NCBI GenBank assembly: GCA_027460585.1 | Contig: JAPZAP010000129.1 | Location: 1-37,664, forward strand | Length of the DNA: 37,664 bases | Reading direction: 5' to 3' | Origin: Candidatus Methanoperedens sp. | GTDB taxonomy: Archaea; Halobacteriota; Methanosarcinia; Methanosarcinales; Methanoperedenaceae | Shown: piece by piece, positions 4,628 through 12,833 of the stretch | Numbering within the stretch: the first letter of the stretch is position 1 | Layout: every line of letters begins with the position of its first letter | Translations under genes and position numbers: made by a program | The notes under the pieces: generated by a model | What the model saw: only the letters and a program-made list of their open reading frames with translations | The model's database searches: none | Told to the model about the DNA's origin: nothing

Positions 4628-7429
4628 ATGGTTATGAAAGAAACAATCAGCGTTTGTGGGATGACATGCATGCATTGTCATAAGAGGGTGACGGATGCCA
4701 TTTCTAAAGTAAAGGGCGTCAAATCTGTGGATGTCAGCCTTGAAAATAACAGCGCAACTGTAGAATTCGATGAAGGTGCTACAAATCTTGACACAATAAA
4801 AAAGGCTGTCATCGATGCCGGATATGAAGTTGGTGAAAAGACAATCCCGAAACCAGAGTCAAAAGTTGCGCCAAGTGACCAGATTTGCCCCGTGGTTATT
4901 GAAGATAAAAAAGATACAGTTCAAAAACCTGCCGCAAAGCCCAAATCAGGTTCTTCCGCCACCATCTCACTTAAAATATCAGGCATGACATGCGCCGCTT
5001 GCGCCGCCAATATCGAAAAAGTTACAAGAAAGCTTGAAGGAGTCGTCTCATCCACAGTCAATGTTTCTATTGAAAAAGCATCCATAACATACGATCCCTT
5101 ACTTGTAAACCAGAAACAAATTGAAGATTCCATAAAATCGATCGGGTACGGTGTTGTTAAGGATAAAATAACATTCGATATCGGGGGCATGACATGCGCT
5201 GCATGCGCCCAGAATATTGAAAAAGTTTTGAAAAAACTCAATGGCGTTGAATCCGTGGCTGTCAATTTCTCCCTTGCAAAAGCCCATGTTGAATATGACC
5301 CGGCGCTTGTGTCTGTTGCGGACATGAAATCAGCCATCGAGGGCATAGGATACACAGCAGCCAGCAAAATCGATAAGAAAGAATCGCAGGACAGGGAACA
5401 AAGAGCAAGGGAAGATGAGATCAAAAAACAGCGTAACAACCTGATAATCGCAGTTGCACTTGGAATTCCCATCTCCTTAGGGGATATGAGCAATGCATTT
5501 CCAAACTTACTCGGATTCGTTCCTTCTTTCCTGGCCAATGACAAAGTGCTTTTCATCCTGACCACTATCGTAATGCTCTTCCCTGGAAGGCAGTTCTTTG
5601 CCGGAACCTACAAAGGATTAAAACACGGAGTCACCGACATGAACCTGCTCATCGCGACAGGAACAGGTTCAGCATATGCAGTAAGCGTCGCTGCGACATT
5701 CCTAACATTGGGGCCTGGTTATGAAATGACATACTATGACACTGCGGCGCTGCTTATCACTTTTATCGTACTTGGCAGGTATCTTGAAGCCACGACCAAA
5801 GGCAAAACCTCGGAAGCCATAAGAAAACTCATCGGACTTGCTGCAAAGACCGCCCGCATTATCGTGGACGGCGTGGAAAAAGATGTGCCGGTCGAAGACG
5901 TAAAAGTGGGCGATATCGTTGTGATGCGCCCTGGTGAGAAACTGCCCGTTGACGGCGTCGTTACTGAAGGTATGTCTGCTGTTGATGAAGCTATGATCAC
6001 AGGGGAAAGCATTCCTGTTGAGAAAAATCCCGGAGATACCGTAATAGGTTCTACAATCAATAAATCGGGCTCATTCAGGTTCAGGGCAACAAAAGTGGGT
6101 TCTGATACCGCCCTTGCCCAGATAATCGAACTTGTGGAAAACGCCCAGACATCCAAGGCGCCAATACAGAAGATAGCCGATGTGGTGGCAGGACATTTCA
6201 TTCTTGCAGTGCATGTGATAGCGCTTCTTGCATTTTTCTTCTGGTTCTTTATAGGCTTTGAGGCTTTCGGTGTCGCAGGATCTGCGGCATTTGCAGGAGT
6301 CAGTCCGTTCCTGTTCTCCCTGCTGATCTCAATAACAGTACTTGTCATCTCATGCCCCTGCGCAGTCGGCCTTGCAACACCTGCCGCCACCATGGTGGGT
6401 ACAGGCAAAGGCGCAGAGAATGGTATCCTGATAAAGGGCGGTGAGCCCCTTGAGATGGCGCATAAACTGAACACGATCGTGTTTGATAAAACTGGTACAC
6501 TGACACGGGGCGAACCTGTGCTCACAGATGTCATCCGGGCAGCGAAACACTCTGAAGAAGAGGTTTTGCGCATGGCTGCAATAGCTGAAAAAGGCTCTGA
6601 ACACCCGCTTGGAGAAGCCATCGTAAAAGGCGCCGCAGCACGCAACATCAATGTGCCGGATGCCGACTTCTTTAAAGCAATAGCAGGTCGCGGAGTTGAA
6701 GCAGGATTCGGCGGCAAGCGGATACTGCTGGGCACACGTAAACTCATGACTGATAACGGGATAGATGTGACCCACCTGAATGCTTCGATGGAAAAATTGG
6801 AAAACGATGGCAAGACAGCTATGCTAATTGGAGTGGATAAGGAAGCCATAGGAATTGTGGCAGTCGCCGATACCCTCAAAGAAAATTCCAAGGAAGCCGT
6901 TGGCAGGCTGCACAAGATGGGTATTGAAGTTGTTATGATCACAGGCGACAATGCACGAACAGCCTCCGCAATAGCAAAACAGGTTGGTATCGACCGTGTG
7001 CTTGCAGAAGTGCTGCCGCAGGATAAGGCAAATGAGATAAAGAAACTGCAGGCTGAAGGCAAGATCGTGGCAATGGTTGGTGACGGCATCAACGATGCGC
7101 CTGCACTGACACAATCCGATGTTGGAATTGCCATGGGAGCAGGAACCGATGTAGCTATGGAATCAGCAGGAATTGTCCTTATAAAGAACGATCTTCTTGA
7201 TGTGGTTGCATCCATCCGCCTGAGTAAGATGACTATGGGCAAGATCAAACAGAACCTGTTCTGGGCATTCGGATACAACACTATCGGTATACCCCTTGCA
7301 GCGGGAATATTGTATCCTTTTTACCATGAGATCATAATAACACCTGCACTTGCAGCGGCATTCATGGCAATGAGCTCTGTTTCTGTAACGACTAATTCAC
7401 TACTCATGAAAAGGAGCAGGATAAAATGA
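4628..7429 (+). CDS. copA: Copper-translocating P1B-type ATPase with three HMA domains
   Basis: 933 residues. Three N-terminal HMA domains carry CxxC pairs at about residues 14/17 ('GMTCMHC'), 122/125 and 190/193 (both 'GMTCAAC'). A linker and membrane helices follow. The transmembrane metal motif 'SCPCAVG' is at about 576-578, the phosphorylation motif 'DKTGTLT' at about 620, 'HPLG' near 660 and the hinge 'GDGINDAP' near 818. The CPC motif and HMA type mark Cu(I)/Ag(I) export across the cytoplasmic membrane. Three HMA domains are more than the one or two usual in prokaryotes. The first is separated from the others by a ~45-residue linker. It overlaps the next gene by four bases (ATGA). Confidence 0.95.
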   Translation: MVMKETISVCGMTCMHCHKRVTDAISKVKGVKSVDVSLENNSATVEFDEGATNLDTIKKAVIDAGYEVGEKTIPKPESKVAPSDQICPVVIEDKKDTVQKPAAKPKSGSSATISLKISGMTCAACAANIEKVTRKLEGVVSSTVNVSIEKASITYDPLLVNQKQIEDSIKSIGYGVVKDKITFDIGGMTCAACAQNIEKVLKKLNGVESVAVNFSLAKAHVEYDPALVSVADMKSAIEGIGYTAASKIDKKESQDREQRAREDEIKKQRNNLIIAVALGIPISLGDMSNAFPNLLGFVPSFLANDKVLFILTTIVMLFPGRQFFAGTYKGLKHGVTDMNLLIATGTGSAYAVSVAATFLTLGPGYEMTYYDTAALLITFIVLGRYLEATTKGKTSEAIRKLIGLAAKTARIIVDGVEKDVPVEDVKVGDIVVMRPGEKLPVDGVVTEGMSAVDEAMITGESIPVEKNPGDTVIGSTINKSGSFRFRATKVGSDTALAQIIELVENAQTSKAPIQKIADVVAGHFILAVHVIALLAFFFWFFIGFEAFGVAGSAAFAGVSPFLFSLLISITVLVISCPCAVGLATPAATMVGTGKGAENGILIKGGEPLEMAHKLNTIVFDKTGTLTRGEPVLTDVIRAAKHSEEEVLRMAAIAEKGSEHPLGEAIVKGAAARNINVPDADFFKAIAGRGVEAGFGGKRILLGTRKLMTDNGIDVTHLNASMEKLENDGKTAMLIGVDKEAIGIVAVADTLKENSKEAVGRLHKMGIEVVMITGDNARTASAIAKQVGIDRVLAEVLPQDKANEIKKLQAEGKIVAMVGDGINDAPALTQSDVGIAMGAGTDVAMESAGIVLIKNDLLDVVASIRLSKMTMGKIKQNLFWAFGYNTIGIPLAAGILYPFYHEIIITPALAAAFMAMSSVSVTTNSLLMKRSRIK

Positions 7430-7647
7430 AAGGCAAAACCGGCATGTACAGCATTATAGCAAGCATTGTATCATCAATTATTTTAGTTGTAGTATTCCTC
7501 GCACTGGCGCTGTTGAAAAACAGCGGCAGGGCAATCCCATTGTACACTAATGTGGATATTATGGCTGGGATGATATTCGTGTTCATCCTGAGCATGATCG
7601 TATCGGCATCTATCTGGCCTGGTATTATAGAAAAACGCATGAAATGA
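7426..7647 (+). CDS. Small two-helix membrane protein in the copper cluster
   Basis: 73 residues with two predicted membrane helices, one at about 8-28 (rich in Ile, Val, Leu) and one at about 46-65. A short loop, 'KNSGRAIPLYTNVDI', connects them. No Cys or Met-rich metal motif is visible. Four-base overlaps with both the ATPase gene upstream and the HMA-SafE gene downstream show strict translational coupling. It is therefore probably an accessory of the copper export machinery. The family is not recognised. Confidence 0.75.
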   Translation: MKGKTGMYSIIASIVSSIILVVVFLALALLKNSGRAIPLYTNVDIMAGMIFVFILSMIVSASIWPGIIEKRMK

Positions 7648-9062
7648 AGAAAAATGATTCCAATATGTCAAAATTAAAAAAGAAATCAAAAGCAAAAGGC
7701 GATATCGGCGCAGGTAATCCGGGAACCACACAAGTGGCAGATGTAACAAAGAAATTTAAGGCAAAAGGAATGACCTGCAAAAATTGCGAGAAGATTATTG
7801 AAAAGCAGGTTAATTCGATTGCAGGCGTAAAAAGGATCGATGTTGATTACGCAACAGAAGAAGTAAAGATAACATACGACCCCAATAAAACAAATTTTGA
7901 CAGTATAAAAAAAGCGATTGACTCGCGAGGTTACATTTGTGAAGAATATCCGGGAACTAAAAACATGCCGACGTCAGGCTGGATACTGAGCGTTATCGGA
8001 ATCGTCGTAATCGCATATTTTGCTTTTCAATCCCTTGAAACAATAGAATTGCCACAGATAACCCAGAATATGAGCTATGGCTTGCTTTTCATAGTCGGAT
8101 TACTAACCGGTCTTCATTGTGTAAGTATGTGTGGCGGATTTGTCGTATCCTATTCCACAAAAGGTATAAATGAAGGAAAAAAACCACACGAATTACACCT
8201 CGCTTATGGTCTTGGCAAGACATTATCATACACCATTATCGGCGCCATCTTCGGTCTTCTGGGAAGTATAATCGCCTTTACTCCATTGATGCGAGGCATT
8301 GCAGGGATCCTTGCAGGACTGTTCCTGCTGCTGTTCGGCCTGAAAATGCTCAATATTTTCCCGGTCTTAAGAAAGATCCAGTTCAAGACCCCGCAATTCA
8401 TCTCGAAATTCACTTACAGGCAAAATAAAAGCAATTCCGATCCTATGACTATCGGCCTGCTTAATGGCCTCATGATAGCCTGCGGCCCATTGCAGGCAAT
8501 ATACATCATGGCGGCAGGCACAGGAAGCATGATCGAAGGGGCAAAGCTTCTATTCGTATTCGCATTAGGTACACTACCAGTAATGCTGTCTTTTGGCTAT
8601 ATAACAAGCTTTATCGGATCAAAGGCAACCCATAAAATACTAAAATTTTCAGGGGCAGTAGTGATCATACTTGGAATATTTATGATAAACAACGGTCTGG
8701 CATTGACAGGCGCAGGTTTTGATATCGGGACAACGGCAAACAATGCAAAAACAACGATAGACCCAGCCCCATCATCACAAACCTTAGATGTGAATAATGG
8801 ATCTCAGGAAATAAGGATGGAAGTCAATCGTTACGGCTTTGTTCCAAGTACTTTCACATTGAAAAAAGGAGTGCCGGTAAAATGGATAATAAATGGGAAA
8901 GAATTGACTGGCTGTAACAGTGCGATCCAGGTGCCAGCTTATGGCCTGGCATTTGACGTCAAAAAAGGCGAACAGACCATCGAATTCACACCAACGGAAG
9001 CAGGCACGATAAGATGGAGCTGCTGGATGGGTATGATCCAGGGTAGATTCATTGTGGAATGA
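7644..9062 (+). CDS. HMA - SafE/UreH-like transporter - cupredoxin fusion
   Basis: 472 residues with three parts. A soluble N-terminus carries an HMA domain with 'GMTCKNCEK' (Cys 45 and 48). A polytopic membrane core of the TauE/SafE/UreH type begins near residue 105 and includes 'GLLTGLHCVSMCGGFVVSYS', a Cys-containing signature of this group. The C-terminal ~85 residues form a cupredoxin-like beta domain, with 'LTGCNSAIQVPAYG' and 'IRWSCWMGMIQGRFIVE' holding probable copper ligands Cys and Met. The topology suggests cytosolic HMA, membrane passage and extracellular cupredoxin, so copper handling on both sides of the membrane. It is coupled to the copA operon by a four-base overlap. Confidence 0.88.
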   Translation: MKKNDSNMSKLKKKSKAKGDIGAGNPGTTQVADVTKKFKAKGMTCKNCEKIIEKQVNSIAGVKRIDVDYATEEVKITYDPNKTNFDSIKKAIDSRGYICEEYPGTKNMPTSGWILSVIGIVVIAYFAFQSLETIELPQITQNMSYGLLFIVGLLTGLHCVSMCGGFVVSYSTKGINEGKKPHELHLAYGLGKTLSYTIIGAIFGLLGSIIAFTPLMRGIAGILAGLFLLLFGLKMLNIFPVLRKIQFKTPQFISKFTYRQNKSNSDPMTIGLLNGLMIACGPLQAIYIMAAGTGSMIEGAKLLFVFALGTLPVMLSFGYITSFIGSKATHKILKFSGAVVIILGIFMINNGLALTGAGFDIGTTANNAKTTIDPAPSSQTLDVNNGSQEIRMEVNRYGFVPSTFTLKKGVPVKWIINGKELTGCNSAIQVPAYGLAFDVKKGEQTIEFTPTEAGTIRWSCWMGMIQGRFIVE

Positions 9063-9122
9063 TCTTTGTTTTTATATCATATCCTGGAAAATCCTTTCTG
9101 TCGCATGACCGTATTTTACATC

Positions 9123-9208
9123 TCCAGCCACCCTTTCCACAATCCCCGCGCCCCTTTCTTTGGGCTGCTTCCAGCGCCGGCATAAACGGATGGAGGCGCG
9201 GGCTGGGA
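9123..9208. other. GC-rich inverted repeat, possible structured RNA or terminator
   Basis: CCCGCGCC at 9145-9152 is the perfect reverse complement of GGCGCGGG at 9195-9202. Additional loop structure is possible from GGGCTG / CAGCGCCGG. The block is far more GC-rich than its AT-rich surroundings. It sits after the copper cluster and before a small antitoxin-like gene. It differs in sequence from the R1-R4 repeats. Its role is unknown. Confidence 0.5.
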
Positions 9209-9284
9209 TAGATGAAGGAATGTGCCGCTTTTAAAGTATTAATTACGATAAGTTTAATTATCATAAATCTTAAAGATATATTCA

Positions 9285-9584
9285 ATGCAAAGCGAAGATA
9301 CAATATCAGAAATAAGCGCTGACCTCAGCCATGTAATAGGATTATCTCAAGACAAAGTCATCCATCTTGGTTTAATATCCTTTATGGAAAAAGAAATAAG
9401 GTTGGCAGAGGATGACATAGATGATTTTTTGGAAAGGTATAATGTCCCATCAAAAGAGGATTTATATGAAGCGATAAAATCCAGAAAGATACCCAGCCAT
9501 CCTGCATGGGAGGATTATATCACCTGGAAAAATAAGGAAAAATATATCACAGACCTGAAAATGCGCCTTGGTAAGGTGCTGTGA
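9285..9584 (+). CDS. Antitoxin-like small protein
   Basis: 99 residues, helical and charged, with 'MEKEIRLAEDDIDDFLERYN', 'VPSKEDLYEAIKSRKIPSHP' and 'AWEDYITWKNKEKYI'. Archaeal proteins of this kind usually precede a small toxin-like partner. Here the following frame starts one base after the stop codon and is only 34 residues long. It therefore looks like an antitoxin left beside a decayed partner. A family name is not certain, and no DNA-binding motif is obvious. Confidence 0.6.
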   Translation: MQSEDTISEISADLSHVIGLSQDKVIHLGLISFMEKEIRLAEDDIDDFLERYNVPSKEDLYEAIKSRKIPSHPAWEDYITWKNKEKYITDLKMRLGKVL

Positions 9585-9689
9585 ATGCTGTTAACATGTA
9601 AAAACCTTGAGAAGATTGCCCGGTCAGACTTCCCAGAAATCGTAAAAGATACTGCGCTCATTGGTGGTAGGTCTTCAAAGGCCAAATAA
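9585..9689 (+). pseudogene. Truncated partner of the 9285 gene (toxin N-terminus)
   Basis: A 34-residue frame begins directly after the 9285 stop: 'LEKIARSDFPEIVKDTALIG' followed by 'GRSSKAK' and a stop. The first ~27 residues resemble the beginning of DUF6516-type small proteins found beside such antitoxins, as recalled from the pattern and not verified. The remainder of the expected ~100 residues is missing, and no other frame continues it. It is probably a decayed toxin gene. Confidence 0.45.
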
Positions 9690-9754
9690 GTTGAGAGTAT
9701 TGTGAACTGAATATTTTTTTGACGATGAAAAAGAAAGAGTGTCTTAATTAATTA

Positions 9755-9777
9755 TTTAAACATTAGAGATGTTTAAA
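9755..9777. promoter_or_regulatory. Perfect palindrome TTTAAACAT-N5-ATGTTTAAA
   Basis: Nine-base arms at 9755-9763 and 9769-9777 flank a five-base spacer (TAGAG), 31 bases before the start of a TerC-like membrane protein gene. The five-base spacer and the ACA/TGT core recall the operators before the copper cluster, although the arms differ. It could be an operator or overlap the TATA element (TTTAAA). Confidence 0.55.
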
Positions 9778-9807
9778 ACCTCTCGTAAATCTTGAAATCG
9801 TGATCTT

Positions 9808-10716
9808 ATGGAAATCTTCTCAATGATCCTTATTGTTATCGGTCTTATACTGTTTGAGACGATAAGCAGCATTGACAACGCTGTAATTAATGCAGAAGTC
9901 CTTTCAACGATGTCGCAGCGTGCAAGAAAATGGTTCCTGTTATATGGATTGCTTTTTGCTGTTTTTGTGGTAAGAGGGATGCTGCCCTGGCTTATTGTAT
10001 GGGCAACAAATCCGACCCTTGGACCTGTTGGTGCATTTACGGCAACATTTAGCGAGAATCCTGAAATAAAAAAGGTGATCGAAGACTCATCACCATTCTT
10101 GCTCGTGGGGGGAGGCGTTTTCCTCATATTCCTGTTTTTCCATTGGCTTTTTATAGAAGCAAAAAATTACGGTCTTCGCGGCGAGCGATTCTTCCATAAA
10201 CATGGAGTATGGTTCTTTGCGATCGTTTCCATTATTCTTACGATCATTGTCTGGCTCGCGATAAAAAAGAATCCCTTTATGGCTTTAGGAGCAGTTGTCG
10301 GGTCAACGGCGTTTTTTATAACCCACGGGTTTAAACAGAATGCAGAGCAGCATGAACAGGATTTAATCGGCGGGGGGAACATGAGCGACTGGAGCAAGGT
10401 CCTGTACCTTGAAGTGATAGATGCTACATTCTCGATCGACGGCGTTGTTGGCGCTTTTGCATTCACGCTTTCGGTTCCGCTTATCCTCATCGGTAACGGG
10501 ATAGGAGCTTTTGTTGTCCGTGAGCTGACTGTAAGGAATATTGAAAATGTAAAACGTTACATCTATCTAAAAAATGGTGCGATGTATTCGATATTTTTCC
10601 TAGGGATAATAATGATTCTTGACAGCTTTGGATATGAGATAAAACAATGGGTCTCGCCAGTTATAACGATATTCGTGGTAGGTTATTTCTTCTATAAATC
10701 CAGAAAGTGCTTATAA
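9808..10716 (+). CDS. DUF475 / TerC-superfamily integral membrane protein
   Basis: 302 residues and about eight predicted membrane helices. Two related acidic motifs in membrane segments, 'SSIDNAVINAE' near residues 20-30 and 'FSIDGVVGAFAF' near 205-215, are the paired signature of the TerC/DUF475 group. Family members are linked to metal-ion (often manganese) efflux or to tellurium resistance clusters. Substrate here is unknown. The palindrome 31 bases upstream suggests control by a regulator. The gene starts with ATG 9808 and ends 27 bases before larC on the same strand, so the two may be co-transcribed. Confidence 0.8.
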   Translation: MEIFSMILIVIGLILFETISSIDNAVINAEVLSTMSQRARKWFLLYGLLFAVFVVRGMLPWLIVWATNPTLGPVGAFTATFSENPEIKKVIEDSSPFLLVGGGVFLIFLFFHWLFIEAKNYGLRGERFFHKHGVWFFAIVSIILTIIVWLAIKKNPFMALGAVVGSTAFFITHGFKQNAEQHEQDLIGGGNMSDWSKVLYLEVIDATFSIDGVVGAFAFTLSVPLILIGNGIGAFVVRELTVRNIENVKRYIYLKNGAMYSIFFLGIIMILDSFGYEIKQWVSPVITIFVVGYFFYKSRKCL

Positions 10717-10743
10717 ATCATAATACAAATATAAGTAGATAAG

Positions 10744-11991
10744 ATGAAAGCTATCCTTTTTGATCCTTTCTGCGGCGCTTCAGGCGATATGACCATAGGT
10801 GCGCTTATCGATCTTGGAGCAGATGCCAGGAAGATAAAGGATGCAATGGAACTTGCAGCAAGTGTTGATGTTGAGATTTCAAGAACGAACCGAAAGGGAA
10901 TATCTGCATGTTGCGTCGATGTTTCAACGAAAAAAGAGGGAAGCATGACTCTTAATGGGATCGTTGATCGGATCAGTTCCATCGACCTTCCGCCTGCTGT
11001 TATTTCAGATGCAATTTCAGTCTTTAATATCCTCGCAAATGCAGAGGCAAAGATACACGGGACAACTATTGAAAAACTGCATTTTCATGAACTGGGCCAG
11101 GAAGATGCGATCGCAGATATTATTGGGGCATGTACTGCGTTCCATGACCTGGGATTGAAAGACCACAGGATATTCTGTTCGCCCATATCTGTTGGGATGG
11201 GATTTATTGAGTTCTCTCATGGAAAATTCCCGGTGCCTGCACCAGCCGCACTTGAGATATTAAAGGAATATTCTCTTCCATGGCAAATGGGACCGGTTGA
11301 AGGTGAACTGCTCACTCCCACCGGAGCTGCGCTACTTGCTTATTTTGTTAATGAGACGGGAGGGAGCCCCGCAATTAAAACAGAAGCAATAGGCTATGGC
11401 GCAGGAAGCAGGGATTTTCATGTCCCGAATGTGCTGAGAATTATTAAAGGTGAGGTGGATGACTCGCTCATTTCAGACATGATCGAAATGCTTGAGACCA
11501 ATGTGGATGATGTGACAGGACAGGTGTTGAGTAACCTGATAGAAGTGTTGATGGATGCAGGAGCAAGAGATGTCTCGATTATTCCGGCAACCATGAAAAA
11601 AGGGCGAAGCGGTCATATTATCCAGGTTATCGCAAAACCACAAGACTCAAGCAGGCTTGCCAGGAAGATTATCGAGGAAACAGGGTCGCTTGGAGTCAGG
11701 ATAATACCAATAAAACACAGGTTGATCGCCCGGCGCGAAATGGATAAAGTTTCAATTTCATTGAACGGCAAAGAATTTCAAATATCAGTAAAGGTAGCAA
11801 GGGATCTAAGGGGGGCTTTGCTGAATATTTCAGCAGAATTCGATGAATGTAAGAAAGTATCCCAGGAATCCGGTATTCCTGTAAGGGATGTGATCCGGGT
11901 CACTGAAGAAGAGGCGCGCAAGAACTTTTCATCGGTTAAAGCTCAAATATTTAGACGAGATGCAACCAAAAATCCGTGTGAATCGGTGTAA
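10744..11991 (+). CDS. larC: LarC, nickel-pincer cofactor synthesis protein
   Basis: 415 residues. The N-terminal 'FDPFCGASGDMTIGALIDLG' and internal 'LHFHELGQEDAIADI', 'GPVEGELLTPTGAALL' and 'LETNVDDVTGQVLSNLIEVL' are diagnostic of LarC. LarC is the CTP-dependent cyclometallase that inserts nickel into the pyridinium pincer nucleotide used by lactate racemase-type enzymes. The other genes of the pathway (larB, larE, larA) are not in the window. The last ~12 codons ('RRDATKNPCESV') run into the inverted repeat at 11971-12044, so the natural C-terminus may have been altered by the repeat. Confidence 0.92.
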   Translation: MKAILFDPFCGASGDMTIGALIDLGADARKIKDAMELAASVDVEISRTNRKGISACCVDVSTKKEGSMTLNGIVDRISSIDLPPAVISDAISVFNILANAEAKIHGTTIEKLHFHELGQEDAIADIIGACTAFHDLGLKDHRIFCSPISVGMGFIEFSHGKFPVPAPAALEILKEYSLPWQMGPVEGELLTPTGAALLAYFVNETGGSPAIKTEAIGYGAGSRDFHVPNVLRIIKGEVDDSLISDMIEMLETNVDDVTGQVLSNLIEVLMDAGARDVSIIPATMKKGRSGHIIQVIAKPQDSSRLARKIIEETGSLGVRIIPIKHRLIARREMDKVSISLNGKEFQISVKVARDLRGALLNISAEFDECKKVSQESGIPVRDVIRVTEEEARKNFSSVKAQIFRRDATKNPCESV

Positions 11992-12044
11992 ATCTGTGTC
12001 TGAAAAACATTCTCAAGACACGGATTACACAGATTTCACGGATT
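11971..12044. terminator. Imperfect long hairpin between convergent genes
   Basis: The arm at 11971-12001 (AATCCGTGTGAATCGGTGTA continuing AATCTGTGTCT) is nearly the reverse complement of the arm at 12016-12044, with a 14-base loop. It lies where larC (+) and the lipoate-ligase-like gene (-) converge, so it probably ends both transcripts. It also belongs to the AATCCGTG/ATCTGTG motif family. Both flanking coding regions end inside it. Confidence 0.6.
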
Positions 12045-12833
12045 ACAACATGATGAACTTTTCCGCATGGCTTTTTTAATATCCATCTTATGTGTCCATT
12101 CGTGATCATGGTACTTCTCCAATAAGCGATCTGCCATCTGGATCTCATCTTTTGTGAGCGCACCTTCTCCTGTGGTTATTCCAAGCGCCGATTCAAAGCC
12201 ATGCTTTAGCGTTTTTTTCACAAATTCAATATCCATCACCCCAAGTTCTTTGAGGGTTATCATCCCTTCCCGCGCGCAATTTACCGGAGAAAGGTTTTTC
12301 GTCGGGTTCTTAAGTACCTTGTCCATTAATCCAAAATCAAAATCCAAAAGTAAGCTCCCGTTTATCAATACTGCGCCATCAATACGCCCCTGGGCATTTC
12401 CTGATATTTTCCTGCCCTTTGTATAAACAGCATTTCGCGCTGGTTCTATTTCACCCAGAGTGCCAATTTTTGAGAGCGCGATCACAACGCCGCCAAGCAC
12501 TTTTTTATATGCCTCCTGGATATCGGTTGGTATTATATCTCCTTCTTTGCCGATCACAGAGAAAAGTATCTGATTCTCATCACAAAATCCACATCCTCCT
12601 CCCAGGATTCTTCGTATAATACCGATGTTGCGGTCATTGCAATAATCTTCATTTATCTCATCCGCAACGCATTGGTGATATCCAAGATACAAAACAGGCG
12701 ACTTTACGCGCCAGAAAAGGATGGTTTCAGGAGAAAGGTTCGCTCCAACATGTTTAGCTATGGATTCAAATAGAGCTGCACTGTAGAAGCCGTCAATTTT
12801 GTCAAGGTCGATAAAACGCCAATTATCGCTCAA
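12036..12833 (-). CDS. Lipoate-protein ligase A-like protein
   Basis: 265 residues of the biotin/lipoate ligase A/B fold. 'RVKSPVLYLGYHQ', 'IIRRILGGGCGFCDENQILF' and 'RKISGNAQGRIDGAVLINGS' mark the family. The Lys of the 'KISGNAQ' motif aligns with the ligand-binding lysine. In many LplA proteins the GGG motif is followed by Ala-Val-Tyr-His; here it is Cys-Gly-Phe-Cys, an unusual variant. The role would be attachment of lipoate or octanoate to carrier proteins, but the changed motif leaves substrate open. It overlaps the methyltransferase gene by 11 bases, so they form a coupled pair. Confidence 0.8.
   Translation of the reverse strand: MSDNWRFIDLDKIDGFYSAALFESIAKHVGANLSPETILFWRVKSPVLYLGYHQCVADEINEDYCNDRNIGIIRRILGGGCGFCDENQILFSVIGKEGDIIPTDIQEAYKKVLGGVVIALSKIGTLGEIEPARNAVYTKGRKISGNAQGRIDGAVLINGSLLLDFDFGLMDKVLKNPTKNLSPVNCAREGMITLKELGVMDIEFVKKTLKHGFESALGITTGEGALTKDEIQMADRLLEKYHDHEWTHKMDIKKAMRKSSSCCNP

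Noticed and set aside
5734-7281. A 515-residue minus-strand reading frame inside copA
   Set aside because: It is the antisense shadow of a clear P-type ATPase, low in complexity (Ser, Thr, Pro, Ile) and without any recognisable domain.
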